DNA from: Pseudomonas sp. LRP2-20
GTDB taxonomy: Bacteria; Pseudomonadota; Gammaproteobacteria; Pseudomonadales; Pseudomonadaceae
DNA length: 64,000 nucleotides
Direction: 5' to 3'
NCBI RefSeq assembly: GCF_024349685.1
Contig: NZ_AP025944.1
Location: 2,920,001 to 2,984,000 of the forward strand
The notes under the pieces are model-generated. The model was given only the letters and a program-made list of their open reading frames with translations. It searched no databases and had not been told where the DNA came from. Below are positions 25,821 through 34,349 of the stretch, in pieces. Numbering within the stretch: the stretch's first letter is position 1; each line of letters starts with the position of its first letter. Made by a program: the position numbers and the translations under genes.

Positions 25821-26918
25821 TCACGCCCATGCCAATGATGGGAATGTCGGCCTGATCTGAGCCTTGCCGATGTCGATCGTTACCGGCGCGCCGACCGTGA
25901 GGTCAGTCTTCGACAAGTGCGCCACAAAGGTATCGATCGTCTGCCAGGCCGCCAGGGCGGTGGGCAGCGTGGCCAGATCGAGGTAGGCGTCAGGGCTGGC
26001 ACCGGCCCTGAGTGCGGCAACGGCATCCTGGAGTTTGGTCTGCTGGTTGGCCCACAGGTCGACCAGCAGGGGCAGTGCATCGCGCAGGCCCAGGTACTGC
26101 GCTTCGATGCTGTACAGCGTTTGCAGCGTCGATTTGGTCAGGGCCAGGCCCAGAGCCTCGCCGGAGAGCTGCACCTTCAGCGCATTGATCTTGTTCATCT
26201 TGCGGATCAGCTGCTGGTCATCTTCGATCAAGGTGTAGAAGCTCTTGCCGATGCTCAGCACGGCCACCACCAGGCCCAGCACCGGCACCGTCGCCGCTGC
26301 CCCGGCTGCGCCGGCGCTATACAACAACGATACGGCGGACTGGGCAATGCCGGTGTCAGAGCCGATGGCGTCGCTGGTGATCTTGCTGCCCAGGGCCTGC
26401 ACGGCGCTTACCAGCTCACCAAGCTCCTCGGTCAGCGCGAGCATCTGCTGCTCCTCGCTGGCCAGGGCGTTCCAGCCGGCCTCGATGGACGCGTCCATTT
26501 GCGGCAGCACACTGCTGAACGCCTGCATCATCCCCTGCAGCTCCTTCTCAGCGGCCTGGGTCGTGGCCAGGCTCTTGGCAACCTGAGGCAGCAAGGTCTG
26601 GGTGATCAGCTCGATCCACATGTGCGCGTCATTGGCCTGGGGTTTGGCCACCCCGGCGAATGCGCTGAACACGGCAGAGTAGTTCTGGAAGGCCAGGATC
26701 ACCGGGGCCCAGACCTGCGCACGGTCCAGTTGCCAGACGTCGGCGGCGGCATCCAGGCGCTTGAACTCCCCGGCCACGGGCGGCAGCCAGGCGGGTTCAT
26801 CTGGAATGGGCACGATCTGGATGCTCTGGCAGCTGAGCGCAAAGTTGTCGATGCCGACGATATCGGCGTAGGCATCGGTGAGTCTGGCGATGGCATCGTT
26901 CGGGTCGGGAGCAAGCAT
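25821..26918 (-). CDS. MakB-like alpha-pore-forming toxin component
   Basis: A 365-aa protein with no signal peptide. Mostly helical, with a hydrophobic segment at about 190-225 (VSLLYSAGAAGAAATVPVLG, then LVVAVLSIGKSFYTL) between amphipathic helices. Its C-terminal LPTALAAWQTIDTFVAHL aligns with the MakE-like protein, and WIELITQTLLPQVAKSL aligns in place with IEQTLLPPIQDVIKQM of the MakA-like one. This supports three diverged paralogs acting as subunits. GCGAGGG lies about nine bases before the start. It begins 15 bases after the small gene at 26934 ends. The pore role is from architecture and synteny. Confidence 0.72.
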   Translation of the reverse strand: MLAPDPNDAIARLTDAYADIVGIDNFALSCQSIQIVPIPDEPAWLPPVAGEFKRLDAAADVWQLDRAQVWAPVILAFQNYSAVFSAFAGVAKPQANDAHMWIELITQTLLPQVAKSLATTQAAEKELQGMMQAFSSVLPQMDASIEAGWNALASEEQQMLALTEELGELVSAVQALGSKITSDAIGSDTGIAQSAVSLLYSAGAAGAAATVPVLGLVVAVLSIGKSFYTLIEDDQQLIRKMNKINALKVQLSGEALGLALTKSTLQTLYSIEAQYLGLRDALPLLVDLWANQQTKLQDAVAALRAGASPDAYLDLATLPTALAAWQTIDTFVAHLSKTDLTVGAPVTIDIGKAQIRPTFPSLAWA

Positions 26919-26933
26919 GGCGGCGGCCCTCGC

Positions 26934-27335
26934 TCATTGGCTGACGTTGAGGAAGGGGTCGAAGTTCATGGCTTTGCCATCGAACGACAAGGTGACGCTG
27001 TACTGGTACTTGGCCTGGGCACCCCGGCTTTCGACGCGCCCGGCCCATACGACCTCACCGGTGGTCAGGGTGGACTGCTTGGGCTGGCAGATGCCCTGTT
27101 CGATGATCTGCCCGGTGAACTCGACGATTTCGACGTCATCGCCGGGATTGACCGAGGCCACTGACCAGATGACTACCTGTCCGTCGGAACAGGTGGTGAC
27201 CAGTTCGGTCTGGCCTTCGTTGTACGAGCCAAAGAACTTGTTGGTATCGATCAGGTACACATTGGAGCTCAGGTCGTTGGCAGCCAGTGCGCCTTCGACA
27301 TCGACGACGATCAGCACGTTGATTTGCTTGGCCAT
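26934..27335 (-). CDS. Small beta-type protein, MakC-position partner of the toxin operon
   Basis: A 133-aa soluble protein starting MAKQINVLIVVDVEGALAAN, with NVYLIDTNKFFG, VIWSVASVNPGDDVEIVEFT and KYQYSVTLSFDG. It is a clear paralog of the next upstream gene: LIVVD/LIAVD, NVYLIDTN/NVYLVDTN, WSVA/WSVV, GQIIEQ/GQMVEQ and YSVTLS align throughout. The start (xINVLxVVD) reminds me of the AidA/PixA inclusion-body family, but that is a weak likeness. AGGAAG before the ATG is a good ribosome-binding site. Placed as MakC in makDCBAE; it may be a chaperone, carrier or immunity factor for the pore proteins. Confidence 0.68.
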   Translation of the reverse strand: MAKQINVLIVVDVEGALAANDLSSNVYLIDTNKFFGSYNEGQTELVTTCSDGQVVIWSVASVNPGDDVEIVEFTGQIIEQGICQPKQSTLTTGEVVWAGRVESRGAQAKYQYSVTLSFDGKAMNFDPFLNVSQ

Positions 27336-27368
27336 GGTGGTGCTTCCTGCTTGGGGTGGATGAAGCGT

Positions 27369-27761
27369 TCAGACGACTTTCAGGTAGCTGGCGAACGTCA
27401 GGGTGCTGCCGTTCATCGACAGGGTGACGCTGTAGGGGAAACTGGCGTAGCGGCCCTGGCTTTGCACGCGGGCGTTCCACACGCCATCACCAGCGAAGGG
27501 ATCGGGGGAGGGAATGCAGACTTTCTGCTCGACCATCTGGCCGGAAAAGGCCTGGATCGTCACCTGGCTGGCAGCGTCGACAGCGACCACTGACCAGGTC
27601 AGCAACTGGCCGTCCTGGCCCACGGTGTTCAAGGGGCTTTGCCCTTCCTGCCAGGAGCCCAGGTACTGGTTGGTGTCGACCAGATAGACATTGCCTTGCA
27701 GGGAGCCGGCGGCAAGCGCGCCGATCACATCCACTGCAATCAGGATATCGATGCGGTTCAA
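27369..27761 (-). CDS. Small beta-type protein, MakD-position first gene of the toxin operon (TTG start)
   Basis: A 130-aa protein, paralogous to the 26934 gene. I start it at a TTG (27761) because GGGAG lies seven bases before it and the product then begins (M)NRIDILIAVDVIGALAAG, aligning exactly with MAKQINVLIVVD of its paralog; no ATG fits. Later blocks are NVYLVDTNQYLGSWQEGQ, LTWSVVAVDAASQVTIQAFS and FPYSVTLSMNG. It has no signal peptide. It is the promoter-proximal gene of the five-gene minus-strand run and is divergent from a LysR gene 207 bases away. Function unknown. Confidence 0.65.
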   Translation of the reverse strand: MNRIDILIAVDVIGALAAGSLQGNVYLVDTNQYLGSWQEGQSPLNTVGQDGQLLTWSVVAVDAASQVTIQAFSGQMVEQKVCIPSPDPFAGDGVWNARVQSQGRYASFPYSVTLSMNGSTLTFASYLKVV

Positions 27762-27968
27762 GGTCCTTCTCCCTGTGTGACGGATGCGTGGCAAGCCTGC
27801 CGACGGGGTAAGTCACATGGCCATCATGGCCGGAACGTCTTAGGTGTAGATGAGGGCCTGGATGAGGGCAAGGTGCCGCCAGATGAATGGTTGAGCCTGC
27901 CCGTGGCGGCGCTGGGAAAGCCGACGACTGGTGTTAGGATGGCTGCCATTTGCGCAATGGGTACCGCC

Positions 27969-28880
27969 ATGCAACCCCTCGATCACCTGTCGTTGCACCT
28001 GTTCATCGTGGTCTGCGAAGCCGGCACCATCGCCCGTGCCAGCGAGCGGGCGTTCATGGCGCCATCGGCGGTCAGCAAGCGGATTTCGGATATCGAAGCG
28101 CGCTTTGGCACGGCGTTGCTCAAGCGCAGCAAACGCGGCGTAGAGCCGACCCCGGCGGGCCTTGCGCTGTTGCGTCATGCCCGTGGCCTGACCCGGGCCA
28201 TGGAGCGCCTGGACAGCGAGTTGAGCGAGTACGCAGAAGGCGCCCGCGGGCATGTGCGGGTGCTGGCCAACGTGTCGTCGATCATGGAGTTCCTGCCTGA
28301 AGAGTTGTCGGCGTTCATGCTCGACAACCCGCTGATCCAGGCCGATATCGAAGAACGCTTCAGCCCTGATGTGGTACGTGGGGTGGCTGAAGGCAGTGCC
28401 GACCTGGGGATCTGCCGCACGTCGATGGCCGTCGGCGATCTGGAGTTCGTGCCGTACCGGCAGGATCATCTGGCCGTGGTGGTTGGCGCCGATCACCCGC
28501 TGGCCGGGCGGGGCAGCATCGCGTTCGAAGAGACGCTGGATTACGAACACCTGGGTTTGTCGGCATTCGCCACGCTCAACACGTTCATGCGCAACAGCGC
28601 CGAGGCGGCGGGCAAGGAACTGCGCTTTCGCTCGTACGTGTCGTCGTTCGATGCGGCCTATCGCCTGGTGCAGTTTGGCCTGGGCCTGGCGGTGTTTCCG
28701 CAGGAGGCGGTGGCGCGCTATGCGCAGCTGTTCGACCTGCGGGTGATTCCACTGACCGATGACTGGGCGCTGGGCGAGTTCGTCATCTGCATGCGCGACC
28801 GTCATGCCTTGAGCCTGTCTGCGCGCCGCTTGCTGGACCATTTGCTGCTGCGCGCGCCGGCTTGGCAAACAGGCAATTGA
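27969..28880 (+). CDS. LysR-family transcriptional regulator
   Basis: A 303-aa regulator. The N-terminal winged helix has LHLFIVVCEAGTIARASERA then MAPSAVSKRISDIEARFGTA, and the C-terminal half is an effector-binding domain. I choose the ATG at 27969 (MQPLDHLSLHLF); an ATG ten codons earlier is an alternative, and neither has a strong ribosome-binding site. It is divergent from the Mak-like operon and 98 bases upstream, on the same strand, of the HMG-CoA-lyase cluster. The second is its more likely target, as LysR genes of this type often sit with CaiB/HMGL clusters, but control of the toxin operon is not excluded. Confidence 0.9.
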   Translation: MQPLDHLSLHLFIVVCEAGTIARASERAFMAPSAVSKRISDIEARFGTALLKRSKRGVEPTPAGLALLRHARGLTRAMERLDSELSEYAEGARGHVRVLANVSSIMEFLPEELSAFMLDNPLIQADIEERFSPDVVRGVAEGSADLGICRTSMAVGDLEFVPYRQDHLAVVVGADHPLAGRGSIAFEETLDYEHLGLSAFATLNTFMRNSAEAAGKELRFRSYVSSFDAAYRLVQFGLGLAVFPQEAVARYAQLFDLRVIPLTDDWALGEFVICMRDRHALSLSARRLLDHLLLRAPAWQTGN

Positions 28881-28904
28881 TCCATCGTGGCTGGCGATGG
28901 ATCA
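28878..28904 (+). terminator. Terminator-like hairpin at the LysR stop codon
   Basis: TGATCCATCG and CGATGGATCA form a perfect 10-bp stem around a seven-base loop (TGGCTGG). The first arm begins with the LysR stop codon. A short T-rich stretch (CGTCTTTTC) follows some way downstream. It probably ends or attenuates the LysR message before the HMGL gene. Confidence 0.55.
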
Positions 28905-28978
28905 GCCCGTGAAACACGTCTTTTCTGCCCGCCGTGCTGCTCTTAGTCTGGCCCCACGCTTCAGACAGAGAGACCCCG

Positions 28979-29899
28979 ATGACAACAATAACCCTCAATG
29001 AAGTCGGTATGCGCGATGGCCTGCAGAGCCTGCACACGGTGATGCCGACCGCCGCCAAGCTGCGCTGGATCGACAGCGCCTATGCCGCCGGCGTGCGCCA
29101 TATGGAAGTCGCCTCGTTCGTGCCGGCCCGGCTGCTGCCGCAGATGGCCGACGCCAGGCAGGTGGTGGCCCACGCCCTGACTTACCCCGACCTGCTGGTG
29201 ACAGTGCTGGCGCCCAATCTGCGCGGTGCGCAGGATGCCCTGGAGTCCGGCGCCCAGCGTATCGTCGCGCCGGTATCGGTCAGTACCGCCCACAGCCTGG
29301 CCAACGTGCGCCGCACGCCGCAGGAAATGGTCGAGGAACTGGGGCGCATGTGCCAGCTGCGCAGCGAGCTGGGGCGTCACGATGTGCAGATGATCGCCGG
29401 CATGTCGGTGGCCTTTGGTTGCACCCGCCAGGGTGATGTGCCATTGGCCGACCTGTGCGAGCTGACTCGCCAGGTGATCGAGGCGGGCTGCGACCTGGTC
29501 TCGCTGGGCGACACTACCGGCTACGCCAACCCCGGCCAGGTGGCAACGGTGATCCAGGCCGTGCGAGGCATTGCCGGCGAGCGCCTGCGCGCCGCGCACT
29601 TCCACGACACCCGTGGCCTGGCCCTGGCCAACAGCCTGGTGGCGGTGCAGCAGGGTATTCGCGAGCTGGATGCATCGCTTGCCGGCCTTGGCGGTTGCCC
29701 GTTCGCACCGGGAGCGTCGGGTAACACGGTGACCGAAGACCTGGTGTTCATGCTGCACAGCATGGGCCTGGACACCGGTATCGACTTGCCAGCGCTGATC
29801 GCCACACGCCAGTTGCTGCGTGAGGCCTTGCCGGATGAACCGCTCTACGGCGCTATCGCCCGCGCCGGGTTGCCGCTCAATTACCCAGGAATCGCATAA
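28979..29899 (+). CDS. HMG-CoA lyase-like aldolase (HMGL/citramalate-type TIM barrel)
   Basis: A 306-aa TIM-barrel lyase. Family marks are LNEVGMRDGLQSL (metal and catalytic Arg-Asp), MEVASFVPARLLPQMAD, SLGDTTGYANPGQV, AAHFHDTRGLALAN with the metal His pair, and the Cys-containing loop GLGGCPFAPGASGN. Enzymes of this type cleave 3-hydroxy-3-methylglutaryl-CoA or similar 3-hydroxy-3-carboxyalkyl-CoA thioesters to acetyl-CoA plus a ketoacid. Its stop overlaps the ATG of the CoA-transferase by one base, so acid activation and cleavage are coupled here. The exact acyl group is not known. Confidence 0.9.
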   Translation: MTTITLNEVGMRDGLQSLHTVMPTAAKLRWIDSAYAAGVRHMEVASFVPARLLPQMADARQVVAHALTYPDLLVTVLAPNLRGAQDALESGAQRIVAPVSVSTAHSLANVRRTPQEMVEELGRMCQLRSELGRHDVQMIAGMSVAFGCTRQGDVPLADLCELTRQVIEAGCDLVSLGDTTGYANPGQVATVIQAVRGIAGERLRAAHFHDTRGLALANSLVAVQQGIRELDASLAGLGGCPFAPGASGNTVTEDLVFMLHSMGLDTGIDLPALIATRQLLREALPDEPLYGAIARAGLPLNYPGIA

Positions 29900-31101
29900 T
29901 GTCCAGACTCCCCTTGGACGGCATTCGTGTCGTCGAGATTTCGCACATGGTCATGGGCCCCACCTGCGGCATGATCCTCGGTGACCTGGGTGCCGAAGTG
30001 ATCAAGATCGAACCCACCCGGGGTGACGGTACGCGCCGGTTGCTGGGGGCGGGGGCAGGGTTCTTCCGCACCTTCAACCGCAACAAGCAATGCATCGCCG
30101 TCGATCTCGACACGCCCCAGGGCCGTGAGGCGGTGCTGGCGCTGATCGACACCGCTGACGTGTTCATCGAGAACTTCAAGCCCGGGCGCATGCTCAAGCT
30201 GGGCCTGGACCATGCCGCGTTGCGCCAGCGCAACCCGCGGCTGATCTACGCCTCGCACAAGGGCTTCCTCAGTGGCCCGTACGACAACCGCCTGGCCCTA
30301 GACGAGGTGGTGCAGATGATGGCCGGCCTGGCCTACATGACCGGCCCGGTGGGCCGCCCGCTGCGCGCCGGCAGTTCGGTGAACGACATCATGGGCGGCA
30401 TGTTCGGCGCCATTGGTGTACTGGCCGCGCTCAACGAGCGCAACACCACGGGGCTTGGCCGTGAAGTGCAGAGCGCGCTGTACGAGAACTGCGTGCTGCT
30501 CGCGGCCCAGCACATGCAGCAGTACGTGGTGACGGGCCAGGCGGCGGCGCCGATGCCCAACCGCATCAGCGCCTGGGCCATCTACGATGTGTTCGCGTTC
30601 GCGGGTGGCGAGCAGATGTTCGTTGCCGCCACGGGTGAGGGCCAGTGGCATGCCCTGTGCCAGCTGCTGGGCCAGGCCGCCTTGCTCGATGACCCGACGT
30701 TGGCTAGCAACAATGACCGGGTATTGCAGCGGCCGCGGCTGCTGGCGCACCTGGCCGAGGTGTTCGCCAACCTCGATGCCCGGAAACTGGCTGTGGAGCT
30801 GGAGGCCAATGGCATTCCGTTCGCGCCGATCCGCCGCCCGGAAGAGCTGTTCGATGACCCGCACCTGACCCAGAGCGGTGGCCTGGCTGAGCAGCTGCTG
30901 GAAGATGGCAGCAGCACGCCGATGCCTTTGCTGCCGCTGTCGCTGGACGGCCAGCGCCTGCAGCCGCGCCGGCCGATCCCGCGCATTGGCGAACACACGT
31001 ACAAGGTCATGCGCGAGCTGGGTTACAGCGATGAGCACATCGCCGAACTGTGCGCGGCTGGCGTGCTGAAAACCGACGATCAGGACCAGGGAGTGCGCTG
31101 A
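29899..31101 (+). CDS. CaiB/BaiF-family (class III) CoA-transferase
   Basis: A 400-aa CoA-transferase that would move CoA from a donor thioester onto an organic acid. The N-terminus has LDGIRVVEISHMVMGPTCGM then LGDLGAEVIKIEPTRGDGTR, and the catalytic Asp163 is in SSVNDIMGGMFGAIGVLAAL, as in formyl-CoA and crotonobetaine transferases. It is translationally coupled to the HMGL-like lyase. A pathway of acid, to acyl-CoA, to acetyl-CoA plus ketoacid is the simplest reading, for example for 3-hydroxy-3-methylglutarate or a relative. Confidence 0.9.
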   Translation: MSRLPLDGIRVVEISHMVMGPTCGMILGDLGAEVIKIEPTRGDGTRRLLGAGAGFFRTFNRNKQCIAVDLDTPQGREAVLALIDTADVFIENFKPGRMLKLGLDHAALRQRNPRLIYASHKGFLSGPYDNRLALDEVVQMMAGLAYMTGPVGRPLRAGSSVNDIMGGMFGAIGVLAALNERNTTGLGREVQSALYENCVLLAAQHMQQYVVTGQAAAPMPNRISAWAIYDVFAFAGGEQMFVAATGEGQWHALCQLLGQAALLDDPTLASNNDRVLQRPRLLAHLAEVFANLDARKLAVELEANGIPFAPIRRPEELFDDPHLTQSGGLAEQLLEDGSSTPMPLLPLSLDGQRLQPRRPIPRIGEHTYKVMRELGYSDEHIAELCAAGVLKTDDQDQGVR

Positions 31102-31626
31102 ATGGCGATCTATCGATACGACACGCTGGCGCCGGCCATTCACCCGCAAACCTTCATTGCCGAGGAGGCCACAGTGATTGGCGACGTCACCCTGGAGCAG
31201 GGCGTCAGTGTGTGGCCGCAGGCGGTGCTGCGCGGTGACAACGCGCCAATCCGCATCGGCCAGCACAGCAACGTCCAGGAAGGGGCGGTGCTGCATGCCG
31301 ACCCGGGCTTTGCCCTGACCGTGGGCGGCAACGTCACCATCGGCCACCAGGCCATGCTGCACGGCTGCAGCATCGGCGATGGCGCGCTGGTCGGGATCCA
31401 GGCGGTGATACTCAACGGTGCGGTCATCGGCCGCAACTGCCTGGTCGGTGCCGGCGCTATCGTCACCGAGGGCAAGGTGTTCCCCGACAACTCGCTGATC
31501 CTCGGGGCGCCGGCCAAGGTGGTACGGGAGCTGAGCCCAGAAGCCATCGCTGGCCTGCAGGCCAATGCCGCCGAGTACGCGCGCAAGGGCCAGGCCTTCA
31601 AGGGCAAGCTCGTGCGCATTGCCTGA
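31102..31626 (+). CDS. Gamma-carbonic-anhydrase-like hexapeptide-repeat protein
   Basis: A 174-aa left-handed beta-helix protein. Hexapeptide turns include EEATVIGDVTLEQGVSVWPQ, then VLRGDNAPIRIGQHSNVQEG and GNVTIGHQAMLHGCSIGDG; the His in VLHAD and IGHQAMLHG are the usual metal ligands. It resembles PaaY, CaiE and YrdA. In CoA-linked clusters such proteins may act as thioesterases (as shown for PaaY) that relieve CoA trapping. It starts right after the CoA-transferase stop with no gap. Confidence 0.87.
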   Translation: MAIYRYDTLAPAIHPQTFIAEEATVIGDVTLEQGVSVWPQAVLRGDNAPIRIGQHSNVQEGAVLHADPGFALTVGGNVTIGHQAMLHGCSIGDGALVGIQAVILNGAVIGRNCLVGAGAIVTEGKVFPDNSLILGAPAKVVRELSPEAIAGLQANAAEYARKGQAFKGKLVRIA

Positions 31627-31693
31627 CGCGTTGCACGCGGTGCCCACCTGGGGCGCCGTCGCTCTCCAATAATTACAAGAATGGAGATCCACC

Positions 31694-33010
31694 ATGGTTG
31701 CCCTGACCGGCGAAGTGGCGCGCGAGCGCGCCGACAGCCACATCGATGAACTGCTGCTGTACCGCCGTGTGGCCTGGCGCATCATGCCGCTGGCCATCAT
31801 CTGCTTTCTGTTTTCCTACTTTGACCGCATCAACATCAGCTTTGCCAAGACCCAGATGCAGGCTGAGCTGGGCCTGAGCGATGCCGCCTATGGCCTGGCC
31901 GCCAGCATGTTCTTCATCGGCTACGTGCTGTTCGAAGTGCCGAGCAGCCTGGGCCTCAAGCGCTACGGAGCGCCGGCGTGGATCTGCCGGATCATGGTGT
32001 CCTGGGGCTTGGCCACGGCGGCACTGGTGTTTGCCTACACCCAGTACACGCTGTACTTCCTGCGCTTTCTGATCGGGGTGATGGAGGCCGGGTTCGGGCC
32101 GGCGATCCTGTTCTACCTGGCCTGCTGGTTCCCCAGGAAACACCTGGCGAAGATGAACGGCCTGTGGTTCCTCGCCGTGCCCCTGGCAGGTGCCGTGGGC
32201 GGGCCGGCAGCGGGCTTCCTGCTGGGGACGATGGATGGCGTGCTGGGCCTGGCCGGCTGGCATTGGCTGTTCCTGATGTCGGGGTTGCCGTGCGTGCTGC
32301 TGGGCGGGCTGGTGCTGTGGAAACTGGACCGCGACATCGAGTCGGCCAAATGGCTGAGCCGCCAGGAGAAAGACCTGCTGGCAGAGAACCTGGCCCAGGA
32401 CCGACGCGTGCAGAAGCCGGTGCTGGGGTCGATCTGGCGGGTACTGCTGACCCGTGAAGTGGCGATCATGGCGTTCATCTACTACGTGGTGAAAACCGCT
32501 TCCTACGGCCTGAACTTCTGGATGCCGCACCTGATCAAGTCGTCCGGCGTGCAGGACATGCTCTGGGTCGGTGTGCTGTCGGCACTGCCCTATGCGGTGG
32601 CCTGCATCGGCATGGTGCTGCTGACCCGGCGCTCCGACCGCACCGGCGAACGCAAGCGTTACCTGGTGTACTGCCTGCTGGCGTCGGCGCTGGGTTACCT
32701 GTTGGCGTGCCTGTACGCGGACTCGTCCTGGGCCATGATGGCGGCGCTGGTGCTGGCCACCGCCGGCACCTTCATCGCCATCCCGATCTTCTGGACCATC
32801 CCGCAGTCGACCTTCTCGGGCCTGGCCATTGCCACTGGCACGGCGGCGATCAACTCGGTCGGCCAGTTGAGCGGCATCGTCGCGCCGGTGATGGTCGGCA
32901 AGATCAACGACCTTACCGGCAGCAGCTACATGGGCATGTTGTCGATTGCGCCGCTGATCCTGATCGCCTGCCTGGTGGTGATGCGCTACGTCAGGAACCC
33001 GAAAGCCTGA
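31694..33010 (+). CDS. MFS transporter, anion:cation symporter (ACS) family
   Basis: A 438-aa twelve-helix transporter of the phthalate/4-hydroxyphenylacetate/tartrate permease type: CFLFSYFDRINISFAKTQM in helix 1, then ASMFFIGYVLFEVPSSLGLK and FLIGVMEAGFGPAILFYL. It is likely to import the carboxylate used by the CoA-transferase and lyase upstream, together with the OprD porin downstream. The ATG at 31694 follows ATGGAGATC, which supplies the ribosome-binding site. Confidence 0.9.
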   Translation: MVALTGEVARERADSHIDELLLYRRVAWRIMPLAIICFLFSYFDRINISFAKTQMQAELGLSDAAYGLAASMFFIGYVLFEVPSSLGLKRYGAPAWICRIMVSWGLATAALVFAYTQYTLYFLRFLIGVMEAGFGPAILFYLACWFPRKHLAKMNGLWFLAVPLAGAVGGPAAGFLLGTMDGVLGLAGWHWLFLMSGLPCVLLGGLVLWKLDRDIESAKWLSRQEKDLLAENLAQDRRVQKPVLGSIWRVLLTREVAIMAFIYYVVKTASYGLNFWMPHLIKSSGVQDMLWVGVLSALPYAVACIGMVLLTRRSDRTGERKRYLVYCLLASALGYLLACLYADSSWAMMAALVLATAGTFIAIPIFWTIPQSTFSGLAIATGTAAINSVGQLSGIVAPVMVGKINDLTGSSYMGMLSIAPLILIACLVVMRYVRNPKA

Positions 33011-33051
33011 GTTCCCCTGCTGTCCAACAAGAACAATAACAAGGCGAAACC

Positions 33052-34335
33052 ATGAACATTTCTCACTCCCAGCGGGCATCGCTGATGCTCGCGGCGCTTG
33101 GCTGCGCGTGCCAGGCAGCCCAGGCAGGCTGGGTCGATGACGGCAAGGGCAGCCTGGAACTGCGCAACTTCTACTTCGACCGCGATTTCCATGGTGATAC
33201 GGCCAACCAGTCGCGGCGCGGCGAGTGGGCCCAGGGTTTCATGCTCAAGTGGCAGTCCGGCTATACCGACGGGGTTATCGGCTTGGGCCTGGACGCGGCC
33301 GGCATGCTGGGCGTCAAGCTCGACTCTGCGCCCGACCGCAGCGGCACCGGGCTGTTGCCGCGAGGCAGTGACAAGCGTGCTGCGGACAACTATGGCAAGG
33401 CGGTCGTCACCTTCAAGGCGAAGCTGTCACGGACCGAGCTGCAGGCGGGTGGGTTGAGCCCCCAACTGCCGCTGCTGGCGTCGAATTACAGCCGCCTGTT
33501 CCCGCAATGGTTCAATGGGGTGCAGGTGGTCAGCAAGGACCTGGATGATTTCACCTTCACCGTGTTGCAGGTGGATGCTACCAAGCTGCGCGATTCCACC
33601 GACTTCGAAGACCTGACGGCGATGGCGCAACAAGGCGCCTATTCAGCGACGGTGAGCAGTGACCGGTTGTATTACGCCGGGGCCGATTACCAACCCTTGA
33701 ACAACCTGACTTTGAGCGTGCACAGCAGTGAACTCGAAGACCTGTTCCGCCGTGATTTCGCCGGTTTCAAGTACCGCATCGCCCTGGGGCCGGGTGAGGC
33801 GTTCACCGAGTGGCGCTGGTTCAACGCCAGGGAACAGGGCAGAGCGTTGCTGGGGGAGGTGGACAACCGCACCTTGAGTACCAACTTCGGCTACAGCCTG
33901 CACGGCCACAGCCTCAGCGGCGGCTACCAGAAGATCCGCGGCGATACCGCCTACGCCTATGTGGGCGGTACTGATACCTACCTGTTCAGTGAACAGCAGG
34001 TCAGCACCTTCGCCCTGGCCAACGAGCGTGCCTGGATGCTGCGCTATGACTACAACTTTGCCGCCCTCGGCATCCCTGGGCTGACATTCAACGTGCGTTA
34101 TGTGAAGGGTGACCAGGTCGACCCGCAGCGTATCGCCACGGCCAAGGGCAGGGCACTCGAGGTACGGGACGGTGAGGGCAAGGAGTGGGAGCGGACCACG
34201 GACATCACTTATGTGGTGCAATCGGGGCCATTCAGGAACGTGTCGCTGCGCTGGCGTAACGCGAGCATGCGCTCGAATTTTGCCGATGCGGCGGACGAGA
34301 ACCGGTTGATTGTCGGCTATACCTTCGATTTCTGA
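33052..34335 (+). CDS. OprD-family outer-membrane porin
   Basis: A 427-aa porin. A signal peptide of about 25 residues ends AQA before GWVDDGKGSLELRNFYFDRD, the normal OprD start; FMLKWQSGYTDGVIGLGLD and the terminal Phe in LIVGYTFDF are characteristic. OprD porins pass small carboxylates or amino acids across the outer membrane. Downstream of the ACS transporter (41-base gap), it completes an uptake route for the acid handled by the CoA-transferase and lyase cluster. Confidence 0.92.
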   Translation: MNISHSQRASLMLAALGCACQAAQAGWVDDGKGSLELRNFYFDRDFHGDTANQSRRGEWAQGFMLKWQSGYTDGVIGLGLDAAGMLGVKLDSAPDRSGTGLLPRGSDKRAADNYGKAVVTFKAKLSRTELQAGGLSPQLPLLASNYSRLFPQWFNGVQVVSKDLDDFTFTVLQVDATKLRDSTDFEDLTAMAQQGAYSATVSSDRLYYAGADYQPLNNLTLSVHSSELEDLFRRDFAGFKYRIALGPGEAFTEWRWFNAREQGRALLGEVDNRTLSTNFGYSLHGHSLSGGYQKIRGDTAYAYVGGTDTYLFSEQQVSTFALANERAWMLRYDYNFAALGIPGLTFNVRYVKGDQVDPQRIATAKGRALEVRDGEGKEWERTTDITYVVQSGPFRNVSLRWRNASMRSNFADAADENRLIVGYTFDF

Positions 34336-34349
34336 GGTGCGGCAGTTCT

